64,000 nucleotides of DNA from Achromobacter kerstersii (GCF_902859595.1 NZ_CADIJQ010000001.1:1426001-1490000); one strand, 5' to 3'. Counted from the stretch's first letter, positions 34,326 through 43,370 are shown. Notes: generated from the sequence alone by a model not told the origin. Translations and numbers: made by a program.

Positions 34326-36592
34326 TCCACCCGCCACCAGCTCGGCAGCAGACCACGCACTTTGGCGCGCCGATAGCGGTCGTCGATAAGATGCACCGTG
34401 CCCACATCCTGTTCGGTGCGGATCACGCGGCCTGCTGCCTGCACCACCTTTTGCATGCCGGGATACAGGTAGGTGTAGTCGTAGCCGTTCTCTTCGCCAT
34501 AGCGCAAGTCCATGGCCCGCTTCATGTTTTCGTTCACCGGGTTCACCTGCGGCAGCCCCAGCGTGGCGATGAAGGCGCCTATCAGGCGCTTGCCCGGCAA
34601 GTCCACCCCTTCGGAAAACGCGCCGCCCAACACCGCGAAGCCCACGCCTTGGCCCGTGTCGGTAAAGCGCGCCAGAAACGCCGCGCGGTCGGCTTCGCCC
34701 ATGCCCGGCGTCTGTAACCAGATCGGCACGCCCGGATGACGCTCGCGCATCAGGTCCGACACCTGCCGCAGGTAATCAAAGCTGCTTAAGAAGCCCAGGT
34801 AGTTGCCAGGCCGGTCGGCGTACTGGCTGGCGATCAGGTCGACGATAGGCGCAAGCGACCGTTCGCGGTCGCGATAGCGTGTGGATACGTTGCCCACCAC
34901 GCGCACCGCCAGCTGCGCCGCTTGAAATGGCGCGGCCACGTCGATCCACGGGGTGTCTTTCGGCAAGCCCAGCGTGTCGCGGTAGAACTGCTGCGGGCTG
35001 AGCGTGCCGGAAAACAGCACGGTGGCATGCGCCGCTGCGTAACGCGCCGCCAGATACGGCGCCGGAATCACGTTGCGCACGCACAAGGTCGAGGGCCGCG
35101 TCTTGGCGCTGGCCACCCCCACGTCCGACAAGGTCACATCGAACAAGGCGTGCGAGCCGAACTGTTCGGCCAGCCGCATGAATTGCAGCGCCTGGAAATA
35201 GAAAACCAGCACCGGGTCGTCTTGCGGCAACGGGGTTTCCGCCATGGATTCCATGATGGCGCCCACCGCCTTTTGCACGGCCGACAACACACCGGGCGCC
35301 ACCATCTCATAGGCCTGATAGCGTTCCGTCTGCTTCTTGTTCAGTGCATTCCAAGAACGCTGCAAGCTATCCAGCGGCTTCTTCAACACTTTGGACGCGG
35401 CATAGCGCGCCGCCGACAACGACGCCTGATCCAGCTCGCCCGTGTACATGCGGCGCGCGCGGTCAACCAGGTTGTGCGCCTCGTCGACCAGCACCGCGAC
35501 CTTCCACTGGTAGGCCTGCGTCATGGCGTACAGCATGGCCGAGGAGTCGTAGTAATAGTTGTAGTCACCCACGACCACATCGCTCCAGCGGATCAGCTCT
35601 TGCGACAAGTAGTACGGGCAAACCTGATGCTCGCGCGCCGTGGCGCGCACGGTGGGCGCATCCAGCCGCACGAGTTGCAGCGCCGCTACGCGCGCTTCTG
35701 GCAGGCGGTCATAAAAGCCCTGGGCCAGCGGGCAGGAGTCCCCGTGGCAAGCCAGGTCAGGGTGTTCGCAGGTTTTGTCGCGCGCTTGAAGATCCAGCAC
35801 GCGCAAGCCGGGCGCCGCGGGCTGGGCGTTCAGGGTGTCCAGGGCTTCAATGGCCAAACCCCGGCCCGAACCCTTGGCCGCCAGGAAGAACACCTTGTCC
35901 AGGCCCGTGCCGGGGCTGGCTTTGAGCAGCGGGAAGATCGTGCCCAAGGTCTTGCCGATGCCGGTGGGCGCCTGCGCCATCAGGCAACGGCCATCGCGCG
36001 CCGTGCGGTACACAGCAACTGCCAGGTCGCGCTGACCAGCGCGAAATTCGCCGTGCGGAAACGCCAGCTTTTCCAACGCCGCGTCACGCGTCTGACGATG
36101 CGCAAGCTCGGTCTTGGCCCACGCCAGGAACCGATTGCATTGTTCCTGGAAGAACGTGGCAAGTTCAGCGGCCTGGTGCGTTTCCACCAGCACCGTCTCT
36201 TCTTCGGTGACCACGTTGAAATACACCAGCGCCACGCGCACCTGCGCCAACCCGCGCGACTGGCACAGCAGATGGCCGTACACGCGCGCCTGCGCCCAGT
36301 GCACCACGCGGTGATTCTCACGCACGCTGTCCAGCGAGCCGCGATACGTCTTGACCTCTTCAAGCTGATTGGCCACGGGGTCGTAGCCATCCGCGCGGCC
36401 CCGCACCAGTAAGGTTTCATGCTGGCCGGACAGCGACACTTCGGTTTCGTAGTCCGGGCCACGGCGGCCCGTGACGACGGCATGGCCCGCCATGCCTTCC
36501 AGCCCCGTCGGCGCGGGCGTGAAGCGCAAGTCCAGGTCACCCGCCCGCGCCGTGAATTCGCACAGCGCGCGCACCGCTACGGCGTAGCTCAT
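34322..36592 (-). CDS. XPD/DinG-like superfamily 2 helicase with N-terminal RecB/Cas4-like nuclease motifs
   Basis: A 756-residue DNA helicase of the Rad3/XPD group. Walker A is APTGIGKT (208-215) and Walker B is DEAH (370-373). Four cysteines, C275, C282, C287 and C325, lie between them at the positions of the XPD 4Fe-4S cluster. The C-terminal helicase motif is QAAGRVIRTEQDVG. Residues 60-110 show GRADGYD, then LEEVK, then WAQARVY, the D-ExK-QxxxY set of PD-(D/E)XK nucleases such as RecB and Cas4. ATG 36592 follows AGGAGG and overlaps the stop of the FAN1-like gene, so the two are coupled. Probable role: 5'-3' unwinding in repair. Confidence 0.87.
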   Translation of the reverse strand: MSYAVAVRALCEFTARAGDLDLRFTPAPTGLEGMAGHAVVTGRRGPDYETEVSLSGQHETLLVRGRADGYDPVANQLEEVKTYRGSLDSVRENHRVVHWAQARVYGHLLCQSRGLAQVRVALVYFNVVTEEETVLVETHQAAELATFFQEQCNRFLAWAKTELAHRQTRDAALEKLAFPHGEFRAGQRDLAVAVYRTARDGRCLMAQAPTGIGKTLGTIFPLLKASPGTGLDKVFFLAAKGSGRGLAIEALDTLNAQPAAPGLRVLDLQARDKTCEHPDLACHGDSCPLAQGFYDRLPEARVAALQLVRLDAPTVRATAREHQVCPYYLSQELIRWSDVVVGDYNYYYDSSAMLYAMTQAYQWKVAVLVDEAHNLVDRARRMYTGELDQASLSAARYAASKVLKKPLDSLQRSWNALNKKQTERYQAYEMVAPGVLSAVQKAVGAIMESMAETPLPQDDPVLVFYFQALQFMRLAEQFGSHALFDVTLSDVGVASAKTRPSTLCVRNVIPAPYLAARYAAAHATVLFSGTLSPQQFYRDTLGLPKDTPWIDVAAPFQAAQLAVRVVGNVSTRYRDRERSLAPIVDLIASQYADRPGNYLGFLSSFDYLRQVSDLMRERHPGVPIWLQTPGMGEADRAAFLARFTDTGQGVGFAVLGGAFSEGVDLPGKRLIGAFIATLGLPQVNPVNENMKRAMDLRYGEENGYDYTYLYPGMQKVVQAAGRVIRTEQDVGTVHLIDDRYRRAKVRGLLPSWWRVD

Positions 36593-38232
36593 GCCGCGCC
36601 CTCCTGCCAACTGACATGGCAGACCCGCACGGGCATGCCGTGCGAGACGCAGTACTGTAGCCAGCGGATCTGGTTGTCTTGCAATTTGTCGCCCGGCCCT
36701 TTGACCTCGATGAGTTCATAGCGGCGCTCGGCCGGCCAGAAACGAATCAGGTCCGGCAGGCCCGAACGGTTGGTTTTGACGTCGCGCAGCAGCCGCGTGA
36801 AATACAGCTTCAGGTGCGTGGCGGGCAGGCAATCCAGCGCTTGCAACAGCAGCCCTTCCGACAAGGCGCCCCAGAACACGAACGGCGACTGCACGCCCGC
36901 CTTGTCCGCATAACGCCGCAAGATCACGTCGCGATACGCGGGCGTGTCCAGCTGCGCCAAGCAATCCGCGAACTGGGCCACGCGGCGTTGATGGAAATCG
37001 GGTGCGTCCAGATCGGCGGGGCCGCGCTGGAACGGATGAAAGAACGCGCCCGGCAACGGCGCGAACACGGCGGGCCAGCACAGCAGCCCGAACAGCGAAT
37101 TGATCAGCGCGTTTTCCACGTAATGCACGGGCGCGTCGTCTTGATGCAGATGGTCGCGCGTGACGAACTCCACTGCCGCAGGCGCAGCGGGACGCGGCAA
37201 CACCAAGTCGGTACGCAGCAATGCGGGCGCCGCCGGCCGGGCCGGTTTACCCTTGCCCACGCTGCGATACAAGCGCGGCAGCATGCGCGCCACGCGCTGG
37301 CTTTCTTCTTCACTTTCGGGAGCGTCTTGCGCCAGCAAGGCCAAGGCCAGGGCATCGTCAAACTGCCCCATGCGTTCATGGACCCGAATACGCCGATGCC
37401 GCGCGCCCGGATACACGCAGCGTTCGTACGCCGATTGCGCGTCCGGCCACGCCTGGGCGCGTTCACAGGCTTGGCCGATGCGAAACAAAACCTTGGCGCG
37501 GCGCTTTTCCAGCCAGGGGTTCTGGCTGGCGCACGCATCCACCGCCTGTAGCAGCGCATCCATCTCGGCACCCTCATCCAGCGCCGCCCGGCACGCCTGC
37601 AAAGCCAGATAGCCGTCGACATCCGCACGCGTTTGAAACGCCCGGGACGACGCTTCGAACGGCACGGCCTCGTACTGGAACACCCCCAAGTCGGCCAGCA
37701 CGAATTCCGACCAGTCTTGATAGAGGTTGCCAAAGAACATCAGGCGAAAGCGTTCGCAAAGATCGCCCACCATCACGCGCCAGACGGGCTCGTCCGCCGC
37801 GGGGTTCCACGCCGGATACGCCTTGGGTTCCGGCTGCAAAACGCGTATGGCGTCCAGCAGATCCCCCTTGCGCGCCGTGGCTTTCACCGGGCCATCGGCA
37901 AACATCTTGCACAGTTCCGGCTTGGTGTGCAGGGCAAAGAGTTCGTCCAGCGACATGGGCGCGTGCGCATCCAGCCACCCCAGCGCCACCAGCGGCACGG
38001 CGGCGGCTTCGGTGCTTTCGATTTCTTCGTACACCAGCCGGCTGGCGCGAAACCACGGCCCGCGCCGCATCAACATGCGCACCATCAACGCCTGCGACGC
38101 CTGCGGCAAGGCCGAAAAATCGGCCAGGAAGCGGCGTTCAGCGGCATCCAGCAAGTCGGCGTAGCGGTCAGAGACCCACGCCAAGGCGCGCTGGAAATTG
38201 TGCAGGTAGTAGTAGCGATGCGGGGGAAACAT
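36589..38232 (-). CDS. FAN1-like structure-specific nuclease (VRR-NUC domain)
   Basis: A 547-residue protein resembling bacterial FAN1. The C-terminal VRR-NUC domain has SGLPDLIRFW (Asp494), LIEVKGPGDKLQDNQ (Glu509, Lys511) and the following WLQYCVSHGMPVRVCHV, the catalytic PD-ExK core of the family. The N-terminal 480 residues are helical with a SAP-like region and TPR-like repeats (KRRAKVLFRIGQACERAQAWPDAQSAYERCVYPG region). FAN1 enzymes incise 5' flaps and unhook DNA interstrand crosslinks. The gene directly precedes and overlaps the XPD-like helicase gene (ATGA), so the two proteins probably act together. Confidence 0.9.
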   Translation of the reverse strand: MFPPHRYYYLHNFQRALAWVSDRYADLLDAAERRFLADFSALPQASQALMVRMLMRRGPWFRASRLVYEEIESTEAAAVPLVALGWLDAHAPMSLDELFALHTKPELCKMFADGPVKATARKGDLLDAIRVLQPEPKAYPAWNPAADEPVWRVMVGDLCERFRLMFFGNLYQDWSEFVLADLGVFQYEAVPFEASSRAFQTRADVDGYLALQACRAALDEGAEMDALLQAVDACASQNPWLEKRRAKVLFRIGQACERAQAWPDAQSAYERCVYPGARHRRIRVHERMGQFDDALALALLAQDAPESEEESQRVARMLPRLYRSVGKGKPARPAAPALLRTDLVLPRPAAPAAVEFVTRDHLHQDDAPVHYVENALINSLFGLLCWPAVFAPLPGAFFHPFQRGPADLDAPDFHQRRVAQFADCLAQLDTPAYRDVILRRYADKAGVQSPFVFWGALSEGLLLQALDCLPATHLKLYFTRLLRDVKTNRSGLPDLIRFWPAERRYELIEVKGPGDKLQDNQIRWLQYCVSHGMPVRVCHVSWQEGAA

Positions 38233-38318
38233 GGGCCTGGCCAGATAGCTGGGTATTTATCCAGTAATCATAGCAGGCGCATCCGCCGCCGGTTGCGGAA
38301 AACGTGCTGGATTTGTCA

Positions 38319-38342
38319 CTGCATTCAGCGCTGCATTCAGCG
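38319..38342. repeat. 12-bp tandem duplication over the stop codon of the P-loop gene
   Basis: CTGCATTCAGCG occurs twice in a row. Each copy contains a TGA on the minus strand in the same frame, so the P-loop protein gene at 38337 has a second stop 12 bases after the first. Confidence 0.85.
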
Positions 38343-39002
38343 CTGCGGGTGCCGCACAATGTTGAAGCCTTCTTCGGCGTCCGGCTCCACGAAGTACGCG
38401 GTGATGGCGTCATATTGCTCGTCCGTGGTCGTGAACGGATGCGCGCCCGTCGCGTTGCGCGCTTGCAGCCTGGCCTTGCACACCGCGTCAGAAGCGTCCA
38501 GATAATGCAGCTGATGCGGGCATCCGGCCTGCTCGGCGACTTGCCGCAACCATTCACGGCTGCGGCGGGTGTTGGCCGGAAAGTCCAGCACCACCGACAA
38601 GCCTGCCCCGACCAGCGCCGCCACATGGCTGCCCATCGCATTACGCAGCCGGCTGGCGCACCGCGCGTAGTCGGTGATGTCCACGATTTCCCCCGGATAC
38701 AGCGCCGCCAGCCAGCTGTCTTCGCTGATCAACAGCGTGCCCGGCTGCGCGGCCAGCGCCGCAGCCAGCGTCGATTTCCCTGCGGCGATCTTGCCGCAAA
38801 GAAAATGCAACGAGGGTGTGGAAGGGGTCGAAGGCGTTGAAGAAGTGGAAGTGGCAGTGGAAGGAGCGGCAGTGGAAGAAGCGGCTGCGGAAGAAGGGGC
38901 TTTGGAAGAAGGGGCAGTGGAAGAAGCAGCAGAGGAAGAAGCGGCTGTGGAAGAAGCAGCAGTGGAAGAAGCGGCAGGAGTGGAAGGGGTTGAAGATGTC
39001 AT
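38337..39002 (-). CDS. P-loop NTPase / kinase-like protein (AAA_33, zeta-toxin-like fold) with repeat N terminus
   Basis: A 221-residue protein. After about 65 low-complexity Ser/Ala/Thr residues comes LHFLCGKIAAGKSTLAAALAA, a Walker A motif, then ISEDSWLAALYPGEI and VVLDFPANTRRSREWLRQ, the pattern of small nucleotide-dependent kinases such as gluconate or chloramphenicol kinases and zeta toxins. ATG 39002 follows GGAGAG. The usual protein would start near the Walker A strand, so the repeat tail appears to be an added N-terminal extension. It lies 104 bases upstream of the FAN1-like gene; a shared function is not shown. Confidence 0.8.
   Translation of the reverse strand: MTSSTPSTPAASSTAASSTAASSSAASSTAPSSKAPSSAAASSTAAPSTATSTSSTPSTPSTPSLHFLCGKIAAGKSTLAAALAAQPGTLLISEDSWLAALYPGEIVDITDYARCASRLRNAMGSHVAALVGAGLSVVLDFPANTRRSREWLRQVAEQAGCPHQLHYLDASDAVCKARLQARNATGAHPFTTTDEQYDAITAYFVEPDAEEGFNIVRHPQR
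38869..38973. repeat. Seven 15-bp tandem repeats coding the N terminus of the P-loop protein
   Basis: The unit GCAGTGGAAGAAGCG and variants encode the pentapeptide AASST-like series on the minus strand. Flanking 38819-38868 and 38974-38995 are related but less regular. Confidence 0.93.
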
Positions 39003-39048
39003 GAAGGGCTCTCCGTTTAAAGAAACAGGCAACAGGCGAGCCAACAAA

Positions 39049-39070
39049 AAACCCGCCTCTTGGCGGGTTT
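39049..39070 (-). terminator. Rho-independent terminator, minus strand
   Basis: Stem AAACCCGCC / GGCGGGTTT with a four-base loop; on the minus strand it is followed by a run of six T. It would stop read-through from the cytochrome operon before the P-loop gene. A second, stronger terminator lies just upstream at 39212. Confidence 0.7.
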
Positions 39071-39211
39071 GTGTAGCGATGTTCCGACGCGCGCTAACCC
39101 ACCATGATCGTAATGGTGGTAATAATCAGGGCGAACGGGGTCAGGGGTCGGCGCATGAAACAGAGCTTGCGCCTGACGCCGCCGCCTGTCAATTCCCCCA
39201 GAAAAAGAAAA

Positions 39212-39243
39212 CGGCGCCGGAAAGCCTGAGCTTTCCGGCGCCG
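39212..39243 (-). terminator. Strong rho-independent terminator of the dehydrogenase operon
   Basis: Thirteen-base perfect stem (CGGCGCCGGAAAG with its complement) and six-base loop, followed on the minus strand by TTTTCTTTTTC. It lies about 70 bases after the cytochrome c stop codon. Confidence 0.85.
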
Positions 39244-39253
39244 CGGGTTCGCC

Positions 39254-39292
39254 TTGGATCGCATCGGTTCGCACCATCGCGATGCGATCCAA
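39254..39292. other. Inverted repeat just after the cytochrome c gene
   Basis: Arms TTGGATCGCATCG and its complement, 13 bases each, separated by 13 bases. No T tract follows, so it may be an mRNA-stabilising 3' structure or part of the termination region. Confidence 0.6.
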
Positions 39293-39310
39293 GCAAGATC
39301 CTGCCGTCGC

Positions 39311-40624
39311 CTATCGCGCCGGCTGAGCCGCCGCGCCTACGTCCTTGCGCACCTTGGCCACGTCGGACGCGCTGACTGCCGCCCCCTTGTTGCCCCAGCT
39401 TGCGCGCACGAAGGTCACTACGTCGGCCACTTCCTTGTCGGTCATGCGCCAGTCAAAGCCCGGCATCGCATAGGCCGTGGGAGCCGCCGTCGTGCCCGGC
39501 ATCTGGGCGCCCTTCAACACGATGTGGATCAGCGACGTCGCGTCCGCCGAATTCACCGTCGAGCTCAGCGCCAGCTGCGGGAACGTTTCCGTGTAGCCCT
39601 TGCCGGTGCTGCGGTGGCAGGCCGCGCAGTTGTTCAGGAAGGCCATGGCGCCATCGCCCTTGTCCTTGCCCGTACGCAGCGCCTGGGCCACGGACTCGTC
39701 ATAAGCCAAAGGCTTGGTGGCGTCCTTGTTGACCGGCGGCAAACTCTTCAGATACACCGCGATGGCGTTCAGGTCCGCATCGGTCAGATGCTGCGTGCTG
39801 TCTTCCACCACCTGCGCCATGCCGCCAAAGGCTGCCGAATGGCCGTTGCGGCCCGACTTCAGGAAGACGGCAATGTCTTCCTTCGTCCAGCTGCCCAGGC
39901 CATCGGTGACGTCGCCGCGCAGGTTCTTGGCCAGCCAGCCTTCCACCACGCCGCCCGACAGGAAGGCAGAACCGTCCTTGTCGCTCAGCGCCTTTTCTTG
40001 CAAGGCGACGCCGCGCGGCGTATGGCAGGTGCTGCAATGGCCCAGGCCTTCCACCAGGTACTGGCCGCGCAGCAAGGCTTCGCGGTCAGCGCCCTTCAGG
40101 TCGCTTGAGGCCGGGCCGCTGACGACGTCCGGCGCAAACATCCAGCGCCACACGGTCAAGGGCCAGCGCATCGACATCGGCCACGAAATATCCGTGTCCT
40201 TGTTTTCCTGCTTGACCGGCTCCACCCCATGCATGAAGTACGCGTACAGCGCCTTCACGTCATCCGGCGTGACCTTGGCGTACGCGGTGTACGGCATGGC
40301 CGGATACAACGAATGCCCGTCCTTCGCCTTGCCGTGGCGCACGGCCAGGTCGAAGTCTTCGTACGTGTAGTTGCCGATACCGGTGTCTTTATCGGGCGTG
40401 ATGTTGGTCGAATAGATCGTGCCCAACGGCGACTCGATGCCCAAGCCGCCCGCAAAGGGCTTGCCGCCCCTGGCCGTGTGGCAGGCAATACAGTCACCGG
40501 CGCGCGACAGGTATTCGCCCTGCTTGATCATCTGCGCATCGGGCGCGGCGGGCGTGCCGTCGGCGGCGAACGCCGCGCTTGCGACCAGGGCCGAGAAGGC
40601 CGCAACAATGGTTTGCTTCAACAT
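39311..40624 (-). CDS. Triheme cytochrome c subunit of a membrane-bound dehydrogenase
   Basis: A 437-residue periplasmic cytochrome c. A signal peptide ends near AFAADG (residues 18-23). Three heme-binding CxxCH motifs are at 45-49 (CIACH), 197-201 (CSTCH) and 333-337 (CAACH). This matches the electron-transfer subunit of gluconate, sorbitol and alcohol dehydrogenases, which passes electrons from the flavoprotein to ubiquinone or the respiratory chain. It follows the GMC gene after 12 bases and ends the operon before the terminator at 39212. Confidence 0.94.
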   Translation of the reverse strand: MLKQTIVAAFSALVASAAFAADGTPAAPDAQMIKQGEYLSRAGDCIACHTARGGKPFAGGLGIESPLGTIYSTNITPDKDTGIGNYTYEDFDLAVRHGKAKDGHSLYPAMPYTAYAKVTPDDVKALYAYFMHGVEPVKQENKDTDISWPMSMRWPLTVWRWMFAPDVVSGPASSDLKGADREALLRGQYLVEGLGHCSTCHTPRGVALQEKALSDKDGSAFLSGGVVEGWLAKNLRGDVTDGLGSWTKEDIAVFLKSGRNGHSAAFGGMAQVVEDSTQHLTDADLNAIAVYLKSLPPVNKDATKPLAYDESVAQALRTGKDKGDGAMAFLNNCAACHRSTGKGYTETFPQLALSSTVNSADATSLIHIVLKGAQMPGTTAAPTAYAMPGFDWRMTDKEVADVVTFVRASWGNKGAAVSASDVAKVRKDVGAAAQPAR

Positions 40625-40636
40625 TGTTCCGTCTCC

Positions 40637-42412
40637 TTAAGCCTGGACCAGCGGGCCGGGGTTCTTCAAATACTGGTCGCGAATTGCCTGCGCGGCCCAG
40701 TAAGCCAGGGCGCCCACCAGACCGGTCGGGTTGTAGCCCATGTTCTGCGGGAACACGCAGGCGCCCATCACGAACACGTTCGGCACATCCCAGCTTTGCA
40801 GGTACTTGTTGACCACGCTTTCCTTGGGGTTCGAGCCCATGATCGCGCCACCCGTGTTGTGCGTGCTTTGATAGACGCGCGTGTCATACCGCGCGCCCTT
40901 CTTGCGCACCGCCACGAAGTGCTTCTCGGGATTCATGGCCTTGGCCACGGTCTCCATGCGCTTGCCCATGTAGCCCAGCATGTCGAACTCGTTGTCGTGC
41001 CAGTCGAACGTCATGCGCAGCAGCGGCTGGCCGTAGGCGTCCTTGTAGGTCGGGTCCAGCGACAGATAAGCGTCGCGGTACGACATCACCGAACCCGAAA
41101 TGCCGATCGTCATGAAGCGCTGGTAAGCGTCTTGCACGCCGGCCTTCCAGGCGGTGCCCCACGACGGCGTGCCCGGCGTCGTCGGCGTCTGCTTGATCGG
41201 ACGGCCGCCGTAGCGCACGTGGCGGATGCTGGCGCCGCCCACAAAGCCCAGCGGGCCGTGGTCGAATTGGTCGCCGTTCAAATCGTCCATGCCCACGCCG
41301 CCCGCGCCGGTACCCACAAACGGGTTCAGCTGGGTGCCCTTGGGCAACAGCACGTTAACCGCGCCGTTCATCTGATACGCATAGTTCTTGCCGACCACGC
41401 CTTCGTTGGTCTTCGGGTCATACGGCTTGCCGATGCCCGACAGCAGCAACAGACGCACGTTGTGCATCTGGTACGCCGACAAGATCACCAGGTCGGCCGG
41501 CTGGTCGATTTCGCGGCCTTGGGCGTCGATGTACGTGACACCGATGGCCTTCTTGCCGGTCGAATCCAGGTTGACCTTGATGACTTGCGAATGCGTGCGC
41601 AGTTCGAAGTTGGGCTTCTTCAAGAGCACCGGCAGAATCGTCGTCTGCGGCGATGCCTTCGAATACATGTAGCAGCCGTAGTTTTCGCAGAAGCCGCAGA
41701 AGTTGCAGGGGCCAAGGCGCACGCCATACGGGTTCGTGTACGGACCCGAGGCATTGGCGGCAGGCGCCGGATACGGGTTGAACCCGACCTCGCGCGCGGC
41801 CTTCTCGAACAGCTGCGCGCCATAGGTGTTGGGCAGCGCGGGCAGCGGGAATTCCTTGCTGCGCTTGCCTTCCAGCGGGTTGCCGCCTTCAACGATCTTG
41901 CCGTTCAGGTTACCGGCCTTGCCCGACGTGCCGCACACATATTCGAACTTGGAGAAGTACGGTTCCAATTCGTCGTAGGTGACGCCGAAGTCCTGGATGG
42001 TCATGCCTTCCGGAATGAACTTCTTGCCGTAGCGGGTTTCGTAGCGTGTGCGCAGTTCCAGCTCTTCCGGCAACACGCGATAGTGCATGCCGTTCCAGTG
42101 AAAGCCCGCGCCGCCCACGCCCGTACCCAGCAGGAACGAACCGTTCTGGCGGTAAGGCACGGCAACGTCATCCACGCCATGGCGGATCGTCACGGTTTCT
42201 TTGGACAGGTCCTGGAACAACTTGCCGCGCACGGAGTACGCCAGCTCGTCGATCACCTTGGGGTATTCGGCGTCTTTCGGGGTGTCTTGCATGCCGCCGC
42301 GTTCCAGCGCCAGCACCTGCAAGCCCGCTTCGGTCAGTTCCTGCCCGAGGATCGCGCCGGTCCAGCCGAAGCCAACCAGTACCGCATCTACTTTGTCTTT
42401 CTTGATCGCCAT
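40637..42412 (-). CDS. GMC oxidoreductase, gluconate 2-dehydrogenase-like flavoprotein subunit
   Basis: A 591-residue FAD flavoprotein. The N-terminal dinucleotide motif is DAVLVGFGWTGAILGQELTE with ALERG as the acidic strand end; the C-terminal part has STHNTGGAIMG with the active-site histidine region and NPTGLVGALAYWAAQ. It is the catalytic subunit of a three-part periplasmic dehydrogenase that oxidises a sugar acid, polyol or alcohol. It is exported with the Tat-bearing small subunit encoded just upstream (two bases between the genes). The exact substrate cannot be told from sequence. Confidence 0.92.
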   Translation of the reverse strand: MAIKKDKVDAVLVGFGWTGAILGQELTEAGLQVLALERGGMQDTPKDAEYPKVIDELAYSVRGKLFQDLSKETVTIRHGVDDVAVPYRQNGSFLLGTGVGGAGFHWNGMHYRVLPEELELRTRYETRYGKKFIPEGMTIQDFGVTYDELEPYFSKFEYVCGTSGKAGNLNGKIVEGGNPLEGKRSKEFPLPALPNTYGAQLFEKAAREVGFNPYPAPAANASGPYTNPYGVRLGPCNFCGFCENYGCYMYSKASPQTTILPVLLKKPNFELRTHSQVIKVNLDSTGKKAIGVTYIDAQGREIDQPADLVILSAYQMHNVRLLLLSGIGKPYDPKTNEGVVGKNYAYQMNGAVNVLLPKGTQLNPFVGTGAGGVGMDDLNGDQFDHGPLGFVGGASIRHVRYGGRPIKQTPTTPGTPSWGTAWKAGVQDAYQRFMTIGISGSVMSYRDAYLSLDPTYKDAYGQPLLRMTFDWHDNEFDMLGYMGKRMETVAKAMNPEKHFVAVRKKGARYDTRVYQSTHNTGGAIMGSNPKESVVNKYLQSWDVPNVFVMGACVFPQNMGYNPTGLVGALAYWAAQAIRDQYLKNPGPLVQA

Positions 42413-42414
42413 GA

Positions 42415-43125
42415 TTAACCCTTCTCCCCAGAAATCGACACGGGGCCATAGGGGTACTTCACGTTGGGCTGGTCAACCCAGTCCATATAGTCGGCACGCG
42501 CGCCGGGAAAGCCCACCATCTTCCAACCCACCATGTTCTTGTTGCCGCCGTAGATCGGGTCGGCAAAGAAACCTTCTTTGGTGTTGGACAGAAGGAAGCT
42601 GAAGAACGTCTTGGAAGGCACGCTTTCGAACTCGATCTTGCCGCCTTGCAGATCCTTCAGAATCTGCTCCTGCAGGCCTTTATCCAGTTCGGCGTACACC
42701 TTGCCATGCGTCTTCACGCACCAGGCGTCACAGGCTTCGATGCCGTGGCGATAGACCTCGCGCGGATTCTGATTCAGCTGATAACCCAGTTCCGGCACCT
42801 GATCGGGGTGGAACGGGCCTTGCATGTACCAGAGCTTGCCGTGGCCGAACGGCGTTTCCATCTGACGATCAATGAATTCCGGCACACCGGCTTCGATCGC
42901 GCCCGGACCATACTGGTCGGCGGGGATCAGGTGATCCACCGCGGCAACGATGAAGGCCCATTCGGGCTTGGTGAAATAGGTGGGCTCGTAAGGCTTGGCC
43001 TGGGCGACCTTGCCATCTGCCGCGTTGGTACAGCCGGTGGTGAGTGCACCTACCGCCAACGTCGACGCCGGCACAATGGCCAACGCTTGCAGAAACCGCC
43101 GGCGCGGCTTTGCATCATCTGTCAT
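42415..43125 (-). CDS. Gluconate 2-dehydrogenase subunit 3-like protein (Tat-exported small subunit)
   Basis: A 236-residue small subunit. The N terminus has a twin-arginine signal (PRRRFLQALAIVPAS), consistent with export of a folded complex with the FAD subunit by a hitchhiker mechanism. The mature part (FIVAAVDHLIPADQYGPGAIEAGVPEFIDRQ) matches the gluconate 2-dehydrogenase subunit 3 family. ATG 43125 follows CGGAGAAGTCT; the upstream in-frame extension to 43212 is rejected. First gene of the three-subunit operon. Confidence 0.92.
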   Translation of the reverse strand: MTDDAKPRRRFLQALAIVPASTLAVGALTTGCTNAADGKVAQAKPYEPTYFTKPEWAFIVAAVDHLIPADQYGPGAIEAGVPEFIDRQMETPFGHGKLWYMQGPFHPDQVPELGYQLNQNPREVYRHGIEACDAWCVKTHGKVYAELDKGLQEQILKDLQGGKIEFESVPSKTFFSFLLSNTKEGFFADPIYGGNKNMVGWKMVGFPGARADYMDWVDQPNVKYPYGPVSISGEKG

Positions 43126-43330
43126 AGACTTCTCCGTGAATATTCCAAGTTGTCCTAGCGCGCTACCGAACATGAACCCTGGAAACACGAACTGCCGAGC
43201 TAGTGACAACACGCTCTGTACTGACTGAAATCAAACCCTGCTCTTGAAAAGGGACGTAAGAGAAGGTGCACGCATTATGCGCCTAGAAACGCATCTGATC
43301 CGCTCGAATGACCAGATCAGTTTCAATTTC

Positions 43331-43358
43331 TTGACATGGAAAAGTGTTTTGCTTTAAG
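43331..43358 (+). promoter_or_regulatory. Sigma-70 promoter reading toward the hypothetical gene
   Basis: A perfect -35 TTGACA (43331-43336), 16-base spacer and -10-like TTTAAG (43353-43358). The transcript would start near 43365, immediately before a terminator hairpin. Confidence 0.5.
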
Positions 43359-43370
43359 GACAAAGTAAGA

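Larger units (their letters stand above)
39003..39310. other. Intergenic region of about 300 bases with three hairpins
   Basis: No gene is supported here. It holds the leader of the P-loop gene with its ribosome site, and three inverted repeats downstream of the cytochrome c gene, two of which look like minus-strand rho-independent terminators. Confidence 0.7.

Noticed and set aside
40229..42418. 729-codon plus-strand frame opposite the GMC flavoprotein
   Set aside because: Shadow frame, no domain features.
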